Shown here one piece after another: positions 56,091 to 64,000 of a DNA stretch of 64,000 nt. The translations under genes were made by a program, and so were the position numbers. A model generated the notes under the pieces. It saw only the letters and a program-made list of their open reading frames with translations, ran no database searches and was not told the origin of the DNA. Positions within the stretch are counted from its first letter, which is position 1, and the number at the start of each line of letters is the position of its first letter. Source of the DNA: Aliiglaciecola sp. 3_MG-2023 (lineage in GTDB: Bacteria > Pseudomonadota > Gammaproteobacteria > Enterobacterales > Alteromonadaceae); the NCBI RefSeq assembly GCF_030548205.1, contig NZ_JAUORV010000006.1, positions 124,001 through 188,000 of the forward strand, read 5' to 3'.

Positions 56091-59000
56091 TCATTCTCGC
56101 ATTTGCCCGCGCAATAGGTTGGCACTGTTGGTGACACTGGCAATCGTGCCCAATACACCGGCCATTGACGCTGCAATGATATAGATTGACTCCCCAGAGG
56201 TTAGGGCAATACCGCCAATAATTAATATGATGATAACGCCGAGGGGAAGTCGATAATTTTTCCACAAACCTTCTTCGCCTTGTTTCACCAATTGGTTCAA
56301 TGTTGCTTTTGTCTCTGCATGTAAAATGAAATGGGTAAAACTACGGTTTATGACTTCAATATTGCCTTTACGGACGGTAATTAACCCATTTAATGCTAAG
56401 TGTTCAATCATTTGGGTGTTGGCCGGATTGAGTTTCTGACGTTTAGCTAAATTCAGCAACGCCAGTTTCTCTGCACTTGAACATGATTCCCACTTAAATC
56501 GATAAAGGGCTTCTGCATTAAGCAAAATATAGTTGATAGTACTCCAGCGGCTTTCAATGTTTAGTTGTTCATCTCGCCTCCAAACATGGTTCCAGGAGTC
56601 TTGTTGTTCCCCTTGTTCAAATTCCTCTTGCAGGAATTGCAACTCTGGAAATCCATTGACTTCTTCTCTGACCATTTGCCAGTCAATACCTTGCTTAAAG
56701 CTATCGGGGATCACAACGATAAAGTCCATCAAACATTCTGCCCAGGATAGATATTCGGCGTGATCCAGCACGCTGCTCTGATCTAACATTAGTGGATCTT
56801 TCATTTTCACTCGTTGTAGACTGTGGAATCCCGTAAAAATGGTAAAACTATCCAGTTGTCCTGATAGGGTTAGGGATTTTATCTCCATGATTAATTCGAG
56901 TAATAATTGTCTAAATTTACTTTTTTCCAGACAGGTCTCTATATCCCAAATTTCAACGGCAATTTTGCCATTCTCTTTTTGCACAATATTCAGTTTTAAA
57001 TTAGGCAAAAAGCTATTTTCCACACTGAAGTTTTGTAAACAGGGGCTCATTGAAAACAAGGTCTCAAACCCAGCTAGGAGATGGGTTACTGGGCGATCCT
57101 TATCAGTATTCGCTTCTTGTAAAGCAATACTTCGTAGTAGTAGAGATAATCCAATGCCATTTAATTTAATGGTGTCACATTCAATTTTTAAGTTGTGGTT
57201 GCGCTGCTCTAACTGCAATGTTTGGACTGAACGCGTCATTCTATTGATATGCTGTAAAAAGCGTTCTGGGCAATACAAGCGATTCCACAACAGTTGCGTA
57301 TTAAACCGAAACCATGCCCAGATAATTACCGCGAAAAGCGCAATGTAAAATAAGATAGAACTGACTAAACCCTCAGGCTCAGTGTGCTCGAATGTTCGAA
57401 AATCAGAGTTTGGCTGATAATTAGCGGCAAGTTCCCGGTCTAGAATATAGATATTTATCCATTGCCATAAGTAAGTGGCGCTAAACACCGAACTTAAACT
57501 AGGATAATCGTCTGGGTGAATTTGGGTTGATAGATTCTGACAATCTCCGCCTTTAGAGGTTAAGTGCTGACGCCAATTCGAGTCAATTGGAAGTAAGTTA
57601 ACCGGGGGGATGCGATTTGACGTAATTGAATTGGGATAGCGGCTCAAGCCGATAGAATTGATTTCTTGACGTTCATAATTAAGCCAGTTACAAGCAAGTT
57701 GTTGATAGTGAAAGTTGATGGATTTTTCTGGGGTATTCGCGGTTTTTTGTAGATACAAAAAGTGAATTGCTATGGCTATTAGCACGGCCACAATTAATTG
57801 TCTTGAACCGCGTTTTGCAGAGTGCAAGGTAGAAGTATCTAGTTGATTAAAAGGGAAACAAAAGTGATTGTAACAGCCTCGATAAACAAAGACCGTGGCA
57901 ATTGATAACCCTATAATCGGCAACCAGAGTGACCAATTTATACCTTCAAAGTGGTTAAAAAGGGAGTCGATATTATGCCCGATGAAATACAAACAATAGC
58001 TTGCACTAAAAAGTACAGAGCTGACTAACATGACCAGTCGTACATTAAGTTTGGCTGGTAATCTGAGTTTTTCTTTAAGGGTACTGGTCCAAATAAAATG
58101 GCGAACGGCGTATATTCCCATGACCATCAAGGCAATAATCACCGCGAATGTAGTCATTACATAAAGAAATTGATTGGTCATAAAGGTTTGTAAGCTATCG
58201 TTGGGGTAGAAAACGACAATTGCCCACCTGTCGACGGCGGTGCTGGAAATGGCAAAGCGTCCACTTTGTCCATGGTATGTGCCTTGCAGAAGTTCTTTTC
58301 CTAATTCGGGATAATGATCTAAGCCTGCTTTAAGCCATTTACTGAGAGCTGAATGATTATCCCCGGTAAAATACAAATTTTCGACTAAGGAACGGCTTGA
58401 ATCATTGTGAAATAACACGTTCCCAGTACTGCGATCAACCACCATGTAATTAAAGTCGTACGGCGGAGATTGACCTAAGGTCATTGAGGGCAATAGTACA
58501 TCGGCAGCCAAAATATAATCATAGGTTTTGCTATTTTTTAGGGGGGAGATAGGCATTGAGATTGTTGTACCGCGAGTACCATTGGTTACATTTAATAAAC
58601 GCTGAATAAAAACGTTTTTGAATAGGGTAGAAGAGGCACTTGTGGACTCAACACCTTGTTCGTCAATTTGTGGGGATGAATTATTCGCCTGAACGCTGGG
58701 TACGTGTCTTTCAATATCCCAGCCTTTTTGATCTCGCACTTTTTTATAATAGTTTCGATGTGACAAATTAAAGGTTGCCGGTAAGGCATTGCTCTCTTGA
58801 AAATTCAAAGACGGAAGCACCGAGTTGCCTTCTTTGTTGATGGCGAATGAGGATAATATGCTACGGGATTGATGTTGTAAAAATGGCGCTACAACTGAAG
58901 TGTTCAATGATTCTTCAGGAGTAAGTTCAAGCTTCTGATTATTGGAATAAAAATCTAAGGTGACATCGTCAGCTTTGTTTGAACGAAAGGCTTTCAACAT

Positions 59001-60380
59001 CACATTTATCGCATGCTCATCGAATGCTAACTGCATAAATTGCGGATCATCTGGGGATAGTGAGCAATCGTAATTGATATCATAGGTTTTATTTGGGGTA
59101 CTGGCACTACCCGGCAGCCAATAAGCAGGTTTGCCGTTAATACAATGTTCTGCATTGAGACTGAGAATCGCTTTTTTCATTGATTGGTTAAAGGTATTGA
59201 GGTCGTCACTTGTAAAGTCGGTATAAGCTTGCGAAAACGCTGAAAAAGTCCCTAAGGTTTGCAGAATCTCCGTATAAAAGGTTTTATATTGTTCTAATCG
59301 AGTGAAAACGTCATTGATATCTTTTCGTAGTTTTTGGTCTAAATAATGGGCGTATTCAGTCGCTTTTTGATCTTTTTCTAATTGCAATAATGACTTTTGC
59401 ATGTAGCCCAATGCTAAGGCTATGATGACAACAAAAAAAGCGTAACTTGAAGCCACTGTCAATAACCGAAATGAGCGAGTAATAGATTGATTTTGTGGCA
59501 GTAAAAATAACTTTAATAAGCACCATATGAACAATAAACTCACTAGGGTGACAACCAACAAAGACAGGTTCCAATCGTTATTTTCCCTATTGCTGAGTTT
59601 GCTTTGTGGTAGTAACCCCACAAGATATAACTTGTCCAGTTCTACTATTTTCTTCTGATCACCGTCTTTTTCTACAGCAGAGGTTTTTTTCAAGGGTATT
59701 TCTAATGCAAATGGAAATACAAATACGCGAAATTCACCATAGGATATTTTCATGTCTACATGGTTGCTGTAACTGGGTAGGGGCGGAGTATCGGAGCTTT
59801 CACCTGCTTTCTCAGATTCACTGAAGTTAAACTGGAACTGCTTGTTCTTCCGTTGTATTTGTTGGTTAATACTGCGTAACTCAACGATGGAAATGGTATT
59901 TTCATCCCCCACAGTCGCAATCACTTTACCGTCTTTATCTGCGAATAAATACTGGCTGAATCCTCTCTTTGGATTGGGAAGAATATCTTCAAAAGATAAT
60001 TCCGCTTGGAATGGTTCGTTCTCAGTCTCTAAATCAGCGCTAACCAGTAACGTTTGTCCCGCGATGGAGTATTGAAAACCATCAGCATGTAAAAGGTTTT
60101 GTTCCGAATCGGCTTTTCGGGTATAACTCGGAAGCAATGAGCGTATGGATGAAACACCCTCTTTGTAGCGGTGCATACTGTCTAATTTATTTAAATTTTC
60201 TTTAAATTCATTGGAAGCTTCATAAAGCACTCTATAATAGTCATGGTTAGCGGTGCGATCCTTTTGATTTAGAAGAGTGTAGTAACCTAATGCTGCAAAG
60301 ATCAGCAGAATCAAAACGCCATATACCCAAGTTTTTCGATTGGGTGAGGCAAAAGACGATTTCACAGTTTCCAATGGCAT
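56091..60380 (-). CDS. Very large sensor-like membrane protein, unknown
   Basis: A 1429-residue protein I cannot assign. One helix near residue 22 is followed by a periplasmic region to about 265, helices near 275 and 315, a second large extracytoplasmic region (to about 715) that looks like a Cache-type sensor, then about five helices up to 1045, a cytoplasmic block and two C-terminal helices near 1390. The cytoplasmic block starts at LNGIGLSLLLRSIALQ (about 1073), possibly a decayed P-loop, and ends with a winged-helix-like segment (AEKLALLNLAKRQKLNP, EHLALNGLI). No kinase, GGDEF, methyl-accepting or HD motif is seen. ATG 60380 follows AGGGAAA; ATG 60431 is less likely. Confidence 0.8.
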   Translation of the reverse strand: MPLETVKSSFASPNRKTWVYGVLILLIFAALGYYTLLNQKDRTANHDYYRVLYEASNEFKENLNKLDSMHRYKEGVSSIRSLLPSYTRKADSEQNLLHADGFQYSIAGQTLLVSADLETENEPFQAELSFEDILPNPKRGFSQYLFADKDGKVIATVGDENTISIVELRSINQQIQRKNKQFQFNFSESEKAGESSDTPPLPSYSNHVDMKISYGEFRVFVFPFALEIPLKKTSAVEKDGDQKKIVELDKLYLVGLLPQSKLSNRENNDWNLSLLVVTLVSLLFIWCLLKLFLLPQNQSITRSFRLLTVASSYAFFVVIIALALGYMQKSLLQLEKDQKATEYAHYLDQKLRKDINDVFTRLEQYKTFYTEILQTLGTFSAFSQAYTDFTSDDLNTFNQSMKKAILSLNAEHCINGKPAYWLPGSASTPNKTYDINYDCSLSPDDPQFMQLAFDEHAINVMLKAFRSNKADDVTLDFYSNNQKLELTPEESLNTSVVAPFLQHQSRSILSSFAINKEGNSVLPSLNFQESNALPATFNLSHRNYYKKVRDQKGWDIERHVPSVQANNSSPQIDEQGVESTSASSTLFKNVFIQRLLNVTNGTRGTTISMPISPLKNSKTYDYILAADVLLPSMTLGQSPPYDFNYMVVDRSTGNVLFHNDSSRSLVENLYFTGDNHSALSKWLKAGLDHYPELGKELLQGTYHGQSGRFAISSTAVDRWAIVVFYPNDSLQTFMTNQFLYVMTTFAVIIALMVMGIYAVRHFIWTSTLKEKLRLPAKLNVRLVMLVSSVLFSASYCLYFIGHNIDSLFNHFEGINWSLWLPIIGLSIATVFVYRGCYNHFCFPFNQLDTSTLHSAKRGSRQLIVAVLIAIAIHFLYLQKTANTPEKSINFHYQQLACNWLNYERQEINSIGLSRYPNSITSNRIPPVNLLPIDSNWRQHLTSKGGDCQNLSTQIHPDDYPSLSSVFSATYLWQWINIYILDRELAANYQPNSDFRTFEHTEPEGLVSSILFYIALFAVIIWAWFRFNTQLLWNRLYCPERFLQHINRMTRSVQTLQLEQRNHNLKIECDTIKLNGIGLSLLLRSIALQEANTDKDRPVTHLLAGFETLFSMSPCLQNFSVENSFLPNLKLNIVQKENGKIAVEIWDIETCLEKSKFRQLLLELIMEIKSLTLSGQLDSFTIFTGFHSLQRVKMKDPLMLDQSSVLDHAEYLSWAECLMDFIVVIPDSFKQGIDWQMVREEVNGFPELQFLQEEFEQGEQQDSWNHVWRRDEQLNIESRWSTINYILLNAEALYRFKWESCSSAEKLALLNLAKRQKLNPANTQMIEHLALNGLITVRKGNIEVINRSFTHFILHAETKATLNQLVKQGEEGLWKNYRLPLGVIIILIIGGIALTSGESIYIIAASMAGVLGTIASVTNSANLLRGQMRE

Positions 60381-60500
60381 AATAATTTTCCCTATTAGGA
60401 TAATTAAGCTATCAAATTGTGTATTTTGCAAGCTAAATGATTAAATTTTGGTCTAATAAGTTGCAGTTAATGAAATTTGGCAATGTAAAAGGAAAATGTG

Positions 60501-60884
60501 ATGCCAGAACCATCTACGGAAGAGTTTATTAATATCAGTAAATTACAACCTGAAGCACGCTTTGAATATGCGTTATCTAGAATCATTGAAAGCAAAGAGT
60601 TGTGGGGATTGTTTGGTGAAAATGGTTGGCTTTTACTTCAAGCAGAAGAAGACGCCTGTTTACCCATTTGGCCCAGTGAATCCTTTGCGAAAGCATGGGA
60701 GAAGAATGATTTTCCAGATTGTAAGCCTAAACAGATCACGCTGGATGATTGGTTACAACAATGGTTACCTGGAATGGAAAAAAATGGAACTTTGATATTG
60801 GTCTTTCCACTGAGTGAAGACGAAGAAGGCATTATGCTTGATGCTAAAGAGTTGACCGAGTGTTTTGAGGAGCAAATGGAATAG
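60501..60884 (+). CDS. DUF2750 family protein
   Basis: A 127-residue soluble, acidic protein of the DUF2750 family. Typical stretches are RFEYALSRIIESKELWGLFGENGWLLL and CLPIWPSESFAKAWEKNDFPDCKPKQITLDDWLQQWLPG. Its function is unknown. ATG 60501 follows AAAGGA by seven bases; the GTG at 60498 is also possible. It is divergent from the large membrane protein gene across about 120 bases and ends before a strong hairpin. Confidence 0.85.
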   Translation: MPEPSTEEFINISKLQPEARFEYALSRIIESKELWGLFGENGWLLLQAEEDACLPIWPSESFAKAWEKNDFPDCKPKQITLDDWLQQWLPGMEKNGTLILVFPLSEDEEGIMLDAKELTECFEEQME

Positions 60885-60950
60885 CTGTTTATGACACAGA
60901 AAATAGAATGAAACTATCTTCCTTATTCTTCTGTTTTCACCTTGTTTGTG

Positions 60951-60983
60951 AATATCACCCAGAAAAACGTTCTGGGTGATATT
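60951..60983. terminator. Perfect 14-bp hairpin after the DUF2750 gene
   Basis: AATATCACCCAGAA / TTCTGGGTGATATT with a 5-base loop AAACG lies 66 bases after the DUF2750 stop and 41 before ATG 61025 of the SufS-SufE gene. The T-run is weak (TTTAAACTG), so it may be a terminator or an operator/leader element of the next gene. Confidence 0.6.
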
Positions 60984-61024
60984 TAAACTGATTTTCACCC
61001 ATATTAGTGCTAAATAATACCCCT

Positions 61025-62722
61025 ATGAAAGATACTTCTCTACGTCATCTGTTTCCGTTTTTTCAACATGCAAATAATGCTGAACTAATCTATTTTGATA
61101 ATGCTGCAACTACCCAGAAGCCGCAGAGTGTGTTGGCCAATATTCACGATTATTATGTATTTAAAAATGCCAATGTGCATCGTTCGTCATTTGCGTTAGC
61201 GAATCAGACAACGGCTGATTTTGAAGATGCTAGGGCCTATGTTCAGCAATTCATCGGGGCGCAACAAAAAGAGCAAATTGTATTTACCAAAGGTGCAACT
61301 GAAAGCATCAATTTGGTTGCTAAATCATTAGCTGAAATAGACTTTCCTGCAGGCGGCCGTATTTTACTATCTGCCACAGAACATCATGCCAATATTGTTC
61401 CTTGGCAAGTGCTTGCAGATAAAAAGAACTTACAAATCGATGTGATCCCCATTGATCAGTCTGGGGTTTGGGATCTAGAAAAAGGATTGGCTCTGTTAAC
61501 GGAGAAAACCTGTATTGTTGCTCTAGCATTGGTGTCAAATGCCCTAGGCAGTATTCAACCAGTTGAACCATTTCTAGTTAAGGCCAAAGCCTTGAATGCG
61601 ATTTCCTTAATTGATGCTGCACAAGCTGTTGCACACTTGTGCATAGATGTAACTAAGTTAGATTGTGACTTTTTGGTGTTTAGCGGTCATAAGGCATTTG
61701 CTCCAACCGGCACAGGCGTGCTCTATGGCAAACAAAAAGCACTTGAAAAGTTACCGGTGTTTCTCACCGGCGGTGAGATGGTCAAAACCGTTGACTTTCA
61801 TTCAACCACTTATCAGCCTAGCCCTCTGAAGTTCGAAGCCGGGACCCCACATATCGAAGGCATTTTAGCCCTCAAAGAAGCGTTGGCGTTTATTGATAAC
61901 CACCGAAGCCAAATTATTCAACATGAAACAGCATTAATCGATTATTTACTCACTCAGATTAAAATCATACCTGAGGTTAGTGTGTATGGCGATCTAGAGA
62001 ATCGAATTGCGACCTTATCTTTTACCGTAACAGGCCAGGATAGTCAGGATATTGGTATTTTGCTTGCTGAAAAAGGAATAGGCCTAAGAGTAGGGCATCA
62101 CTGTGCGATGCCGATGATGAAAGCACTGAACATTTTGGGCACCATTAGGGTGTCGTTAAGTTGTTACAATACCTTTGCTGAAATCGACTTTTTTATTGCT
62201 CAACTAAAAGCCGCCATTCATCAGTTACAGCAACCTGATGCTACCCATGTAAATCACCAAGATAATAGCAGTAAAACAAGCATAGCGTCAGAGAGTCGCC
62301 CTATTTTAAGTGATGCTAAGCAAGCAACTCCATTAACGGATTCCATCAAATCTGCTCGGGGATGGGATCAAGTTTTTCGGCAAATTATGTTGGCGGGAAA
62401 AACTCTGGCCCGTTTAGCTGAAACCAACAAAACGCCTGATTCAGAAGTATTTGGCTGCGAGTCTCAGGTATGGCTGGTTTGCCAAACCAGCCCTTCCAAT
62501 CGTTTAATATTTGAAGTTGATGCAAGCAGTAAAATAGTCCGCGGGCTGTTAGCTATCATTTTAGAACCCATCCAAAACCAAACGGCAGAATTTGTTTTAG
62601 CATTTGATTACAAATTATATTTGTCTGAGATACAGTTAGACCGACACCTTAGTGAATCCCGTGGCAATGGTCTTGCCGCGGTAATTGAGAAAATCCAAGA
62701 TTACGCCAAGAAACACGGCTAA
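61025..62722 (+). CDS. SufS-SufE (CsdA-CsdE) fusion cysteine desulfurase
   Basis: A 565-residue natural fusion. Residues 1-400 are a type II cysteine desulfurase: the PLP lysine lies in SGHKAFAPTGTG near 222 and the active-site Cys in GLRVGHHCAMPMM near 360. A polar linker (about 405-445) leads to a complete SufE/CsdE domain (GWDQVFRQIMLAGKTLARL to the end) with its sulfur-accepting Cys in FGCESQVWLV near 477. One chain would move persulfide sulfur directly from donor to acceptor for Fe-S assembly. I choose ATG 61025; GTG 61007 is also open, and neither has a clear ribosome-binding site. No other suf genes adjoin. Confidence 0.92.
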   Translation: MKDTSLRHLFPFFQHANNAELIYFDNAATTQKPQSVLANIHDYYVFKNANVHRSSFALANQTTADFEDARAYVQQFIGAQQKEQIVFTKGATESINLVAKSLAEIDFPAGGRILLSATEHHANIVPWQVLADKKNLQIDVIPIDQSGVWDLEKGLALLTEKTCIVALALVSNALGSIQPVEPFLVKAKALNAISLIDAAQAVAHLCIDVTKLDCDFLVFSGHKAFAPTGTGVLYGKQKALEKLPVFLTGGEMVKTVDFHSTTYQPSPLKFEAGTPHIEGILALKEALAFIDNHRSQIIQHETALIDYLLTQIKIIPEVSVYGDLENRIATLSFTVTGQDSQDIGILLAEKGIGLRVGHHCAMPMMKALNILGTIRVSLSCYNTFAEIDFFIAQLKAAIHQLQQPDATHVNHQDNSSKTSIASESRPILSDAKQATPLTDSIKSARGWDQVFRQIMLAGKTLARLAETNKTPDSEVFGCESQVWLVCQTSPSNRLIFEVDASSKIVRGLLAIILEPIQNQTAEFVLAFDYKLYLSEIQLDRHLSESRGNGLAAVIEKIQDYAKKHG

Positions 62723-62774
62723 GCCTTGGATTTAGTTGTGCTTAGCAATTCTAAAGCCTAATGATAGGAAATAT

Positions 62775-64000
62775 ATGTCTCAAGAAAATGAAGTCAAATT
62801 ACTCGCTCGAAATCTAACCGAATCCGATTTTGACGTGCTCAAAATTATCATGAACAAGGTTTACCCCAATTTAGGAGGCTCAATTACCAAAAAACGTTAC
62901 TTGGCGATGCTAAAAATCTTCAGGGATGGTCAAATCTGCATCGAGGATGACGGTAAAGTTGTGGCCGCGGCTTTTTCAGTTATTGTGGATTACGATAAAT
63001 TTGGTGATGAACATACCTATGATGAAATTACCGGGAATTCGTATTTAACTACACACGATCCCAATGGTGATGTTCTTTACGGAATTGAGGTGTTTGTCGA
63101 TCCAGAGTACCGAAATTTACGACTTGGCAGACGGCTTTACGAGGCGCGTAAAGAGTTGTGTCAAAGTTTAAATTTACGCGCCATTATTCTAGGTGGACGT
63201 ATTCCCAACTATAAAAATCATAGCCATGAACTTTCGCCTCAAAAATATATAGAAGCGGTGAAACGCAGAGATTTATATGATCCCATTCTAACCTTTCAAT
63301 TATCCAATGATTTTGAAGTAAAACGCGTTCTGCGTGGTTACATGCCTGAAGACAAAGAGTCTGAAGGGTATGCAACGTTGTTGGAATGGTTCAATATCTA
63401 TTATGAACCTAAAGAACGTAAGCTCTTTGGTCATCAAAAAGATTCAGTGCGAATTGGTTGTGTGCAGTGGCAAATGCGTGAAATGGAAAGTGTGGAGGAG
63501 TTGCTGCAACAGTTCGAATATTTTGTCGATGCTTTGTCAGACTATCGTTGTGATGTGGCGCTTTTCCCTGAGTTTTTTAACGCACCGTTAATGGGGCTGG
63601 GTGATCAGAGCTCCTCAATTGAAGCCATTAAGCATTTATCAACCTATACCGAAGAAATACTCAATGCAGTTTCCCACATGGCGGTAAGCTACAACATCAA
63701 TATTATTGCCGGTTCAATGCCCCTCATTGAAGAGGATTTATTGTATAACGTAGCCTACATTTGTAAACGCGATGGTACCATTGAGTCTCAATATAAACTC
63801 CATCCAACCCCGTCAGAGAAGAAAGATTGGGCCATGGAAGGGGGCGATAGACTGACATTATTCGATACTGACTTTGGTCGTATTGGCGTGCTGATTTGTT
63901 ACGACGTGGAATTCCCTGAGCTTGCTCGTTTGCTTAGTGAAGAGGAAATGCAAATATTATTTGTGCCATTTTGGACAGATACAAAAAATGGGTATCTGCG
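62775..64000 (+). CDS. GNAT acetyltransferase / nitrilase-family fusion, partial
   Basis: The frame runs off the right edge; about 408 codons are visible. Residues 1-215 form a GNAT fold (EVFVDPEYRNLRLGRRLYEARKELC contains the acetyl-CoA loop). From about 225 a carbon-nitrogen hydrolase begins: catalytic Glu in LFPEFFNAP near 265, Lys in YKLHPTPSE near 340 and Cys in LICYDVEFPELARL near 375. Such two-domain proteins are widespread, but their substrate is not known; an amidase acting on an acylated or amidated metabolite is likely. An AGGAA site precedes ATG 62775, 52 bases after the SufS-SufE stop. Confidence 0.92.
   Translation, partial: MSQENEVKLLARNLTESDFDVLKIIMNKVYPNLGGSITKKRYLAMLKIFRDGQICIEDDGKVVAAAFSVIVDYDKFGDEHTYDEITGNSYLTTHDPNGDVLYGIEVFVDPEYRNLRLGRRLYEARKELCQSLNLRAIILGGRIPNYKNHSHELSPQKYIEAVKRRDLYDPILTFQLSNDFEVKRVLRGYMPEDKESEGYATLLEWFNIYYEPKERKLFGHQKDSVRIGCVQWQMREMESVEELLQQFEYFVDALSDYRCDVALFPEFFNAPLMGLGDQSSSIEAIKHLSTYTEEILNAVSHMAVSYNINIIAGSMPLIEEDLLYNVAYICKRDGTIESQYKLHPTPSEKKDWAMEGGDRLTLFDTDFGRIGVLICYDVEFPELARLLSEEEMQILFVPFWTDTKNGYL

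Noticed and set aside
56839-57348. 169-codon frame antisense to the large membrane protein gene
   Set aside because: It lies wholly within a continuous 1429-codon gene on the other strand, has no recognisable domain and no ribosome-binding site.

Overview
The window reads as chromosomal DNA of a marine gammaproteobacterium of the order Alteromonadales, close to Glaciecola/Paraglaciecola/Aliiglaciecola. This rests on moderate-to-low GC, RecBCD, a short FeoB, a CsiV-mfd operon, DUF3080 and DUF2750 proteins, and the thrS-infC-rpmI-rplT and pheST-ihfA blocks. The genus is an inference. I see no rRNA, tRNA, insertion sequence, prophage or CRISPR array. The first and last genes are cut by the window edges.

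Layout. 1-2210: end of a uronate (pectin-type) catabolic locus, kduD (partial) and kduI, followed by a DeoR-type regulator. 2623-7441: a LysR regulator divergent from a redox cassette (luciferase-like oxidoreductase, SDR, quinone-oxidoreductase-like MDR, secreted cupin). 7733-8676: two small unknown genes behind a sigma70-like promoter overlapped by a perfect Fur palindrome. 8971-13519: the Anbu neighbourhood (zinc-ribbon metallopeptidase, proteasome-like protease, circularly permuted ATP-grasp, alpha-E protein). 13578-18054: mostly minus-strand small genes (entericidin-like lipoprotein, DUF3080 lipoprotein, CPxCG protein, pteridine reductase, fructosamine kinase, START protein). 18195-27841: translation block thrS-infC-rpmI-rplT, then feoAB, then pheS-pheT-ihfA. 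27964-34226: unknown inner-membrane-anchored protein, a PAS/GAF/GGDEF/EAL protein, nagZ and a DASS transporter. 34244-40220: minus-strand operon PilZ-mfd-csiV-cobalamin adenosyltransferase. 40476-43897: LolC-type permease, phosphoribosyltransferase, CbiM-like protein, exonuclease III. 44079-53010: recC-recB-recD. 53007-60884: TPR/FlgO-like membrane protein, degenerate M15-like protein, a 1429-residue membrane protein, DUF2750. 61025-64000: SufS-SufE fusion and a GNAT-nitrilase fusion running off the end.

Regulation visible in the sequence is unusually rich. thrS is preceded by a 7-bp hairpin whose 7-nt loop (TTGGTAG) copies a tRNA-Thr(GGU) anticodon loop, as expected for ThrRS autocontrol. 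infC starts with ATT, as in E. coli. The infC-rpmI gap can form a long-range helix of the kind used in L20 control. Fur boxes precede feoA and the unknown gene pair at 7795. Several genes use GTG or TTG starts.

The best candidates for poorly described biology are the Anbu/ATP-grasp/alpha-E/metallopeptidase set (here with Anbu divergent and no transglutaminase gene adjacent), the Fur-controlled unknown pair, and the large sensor-like membrane protein with a possible decayed P-loop.
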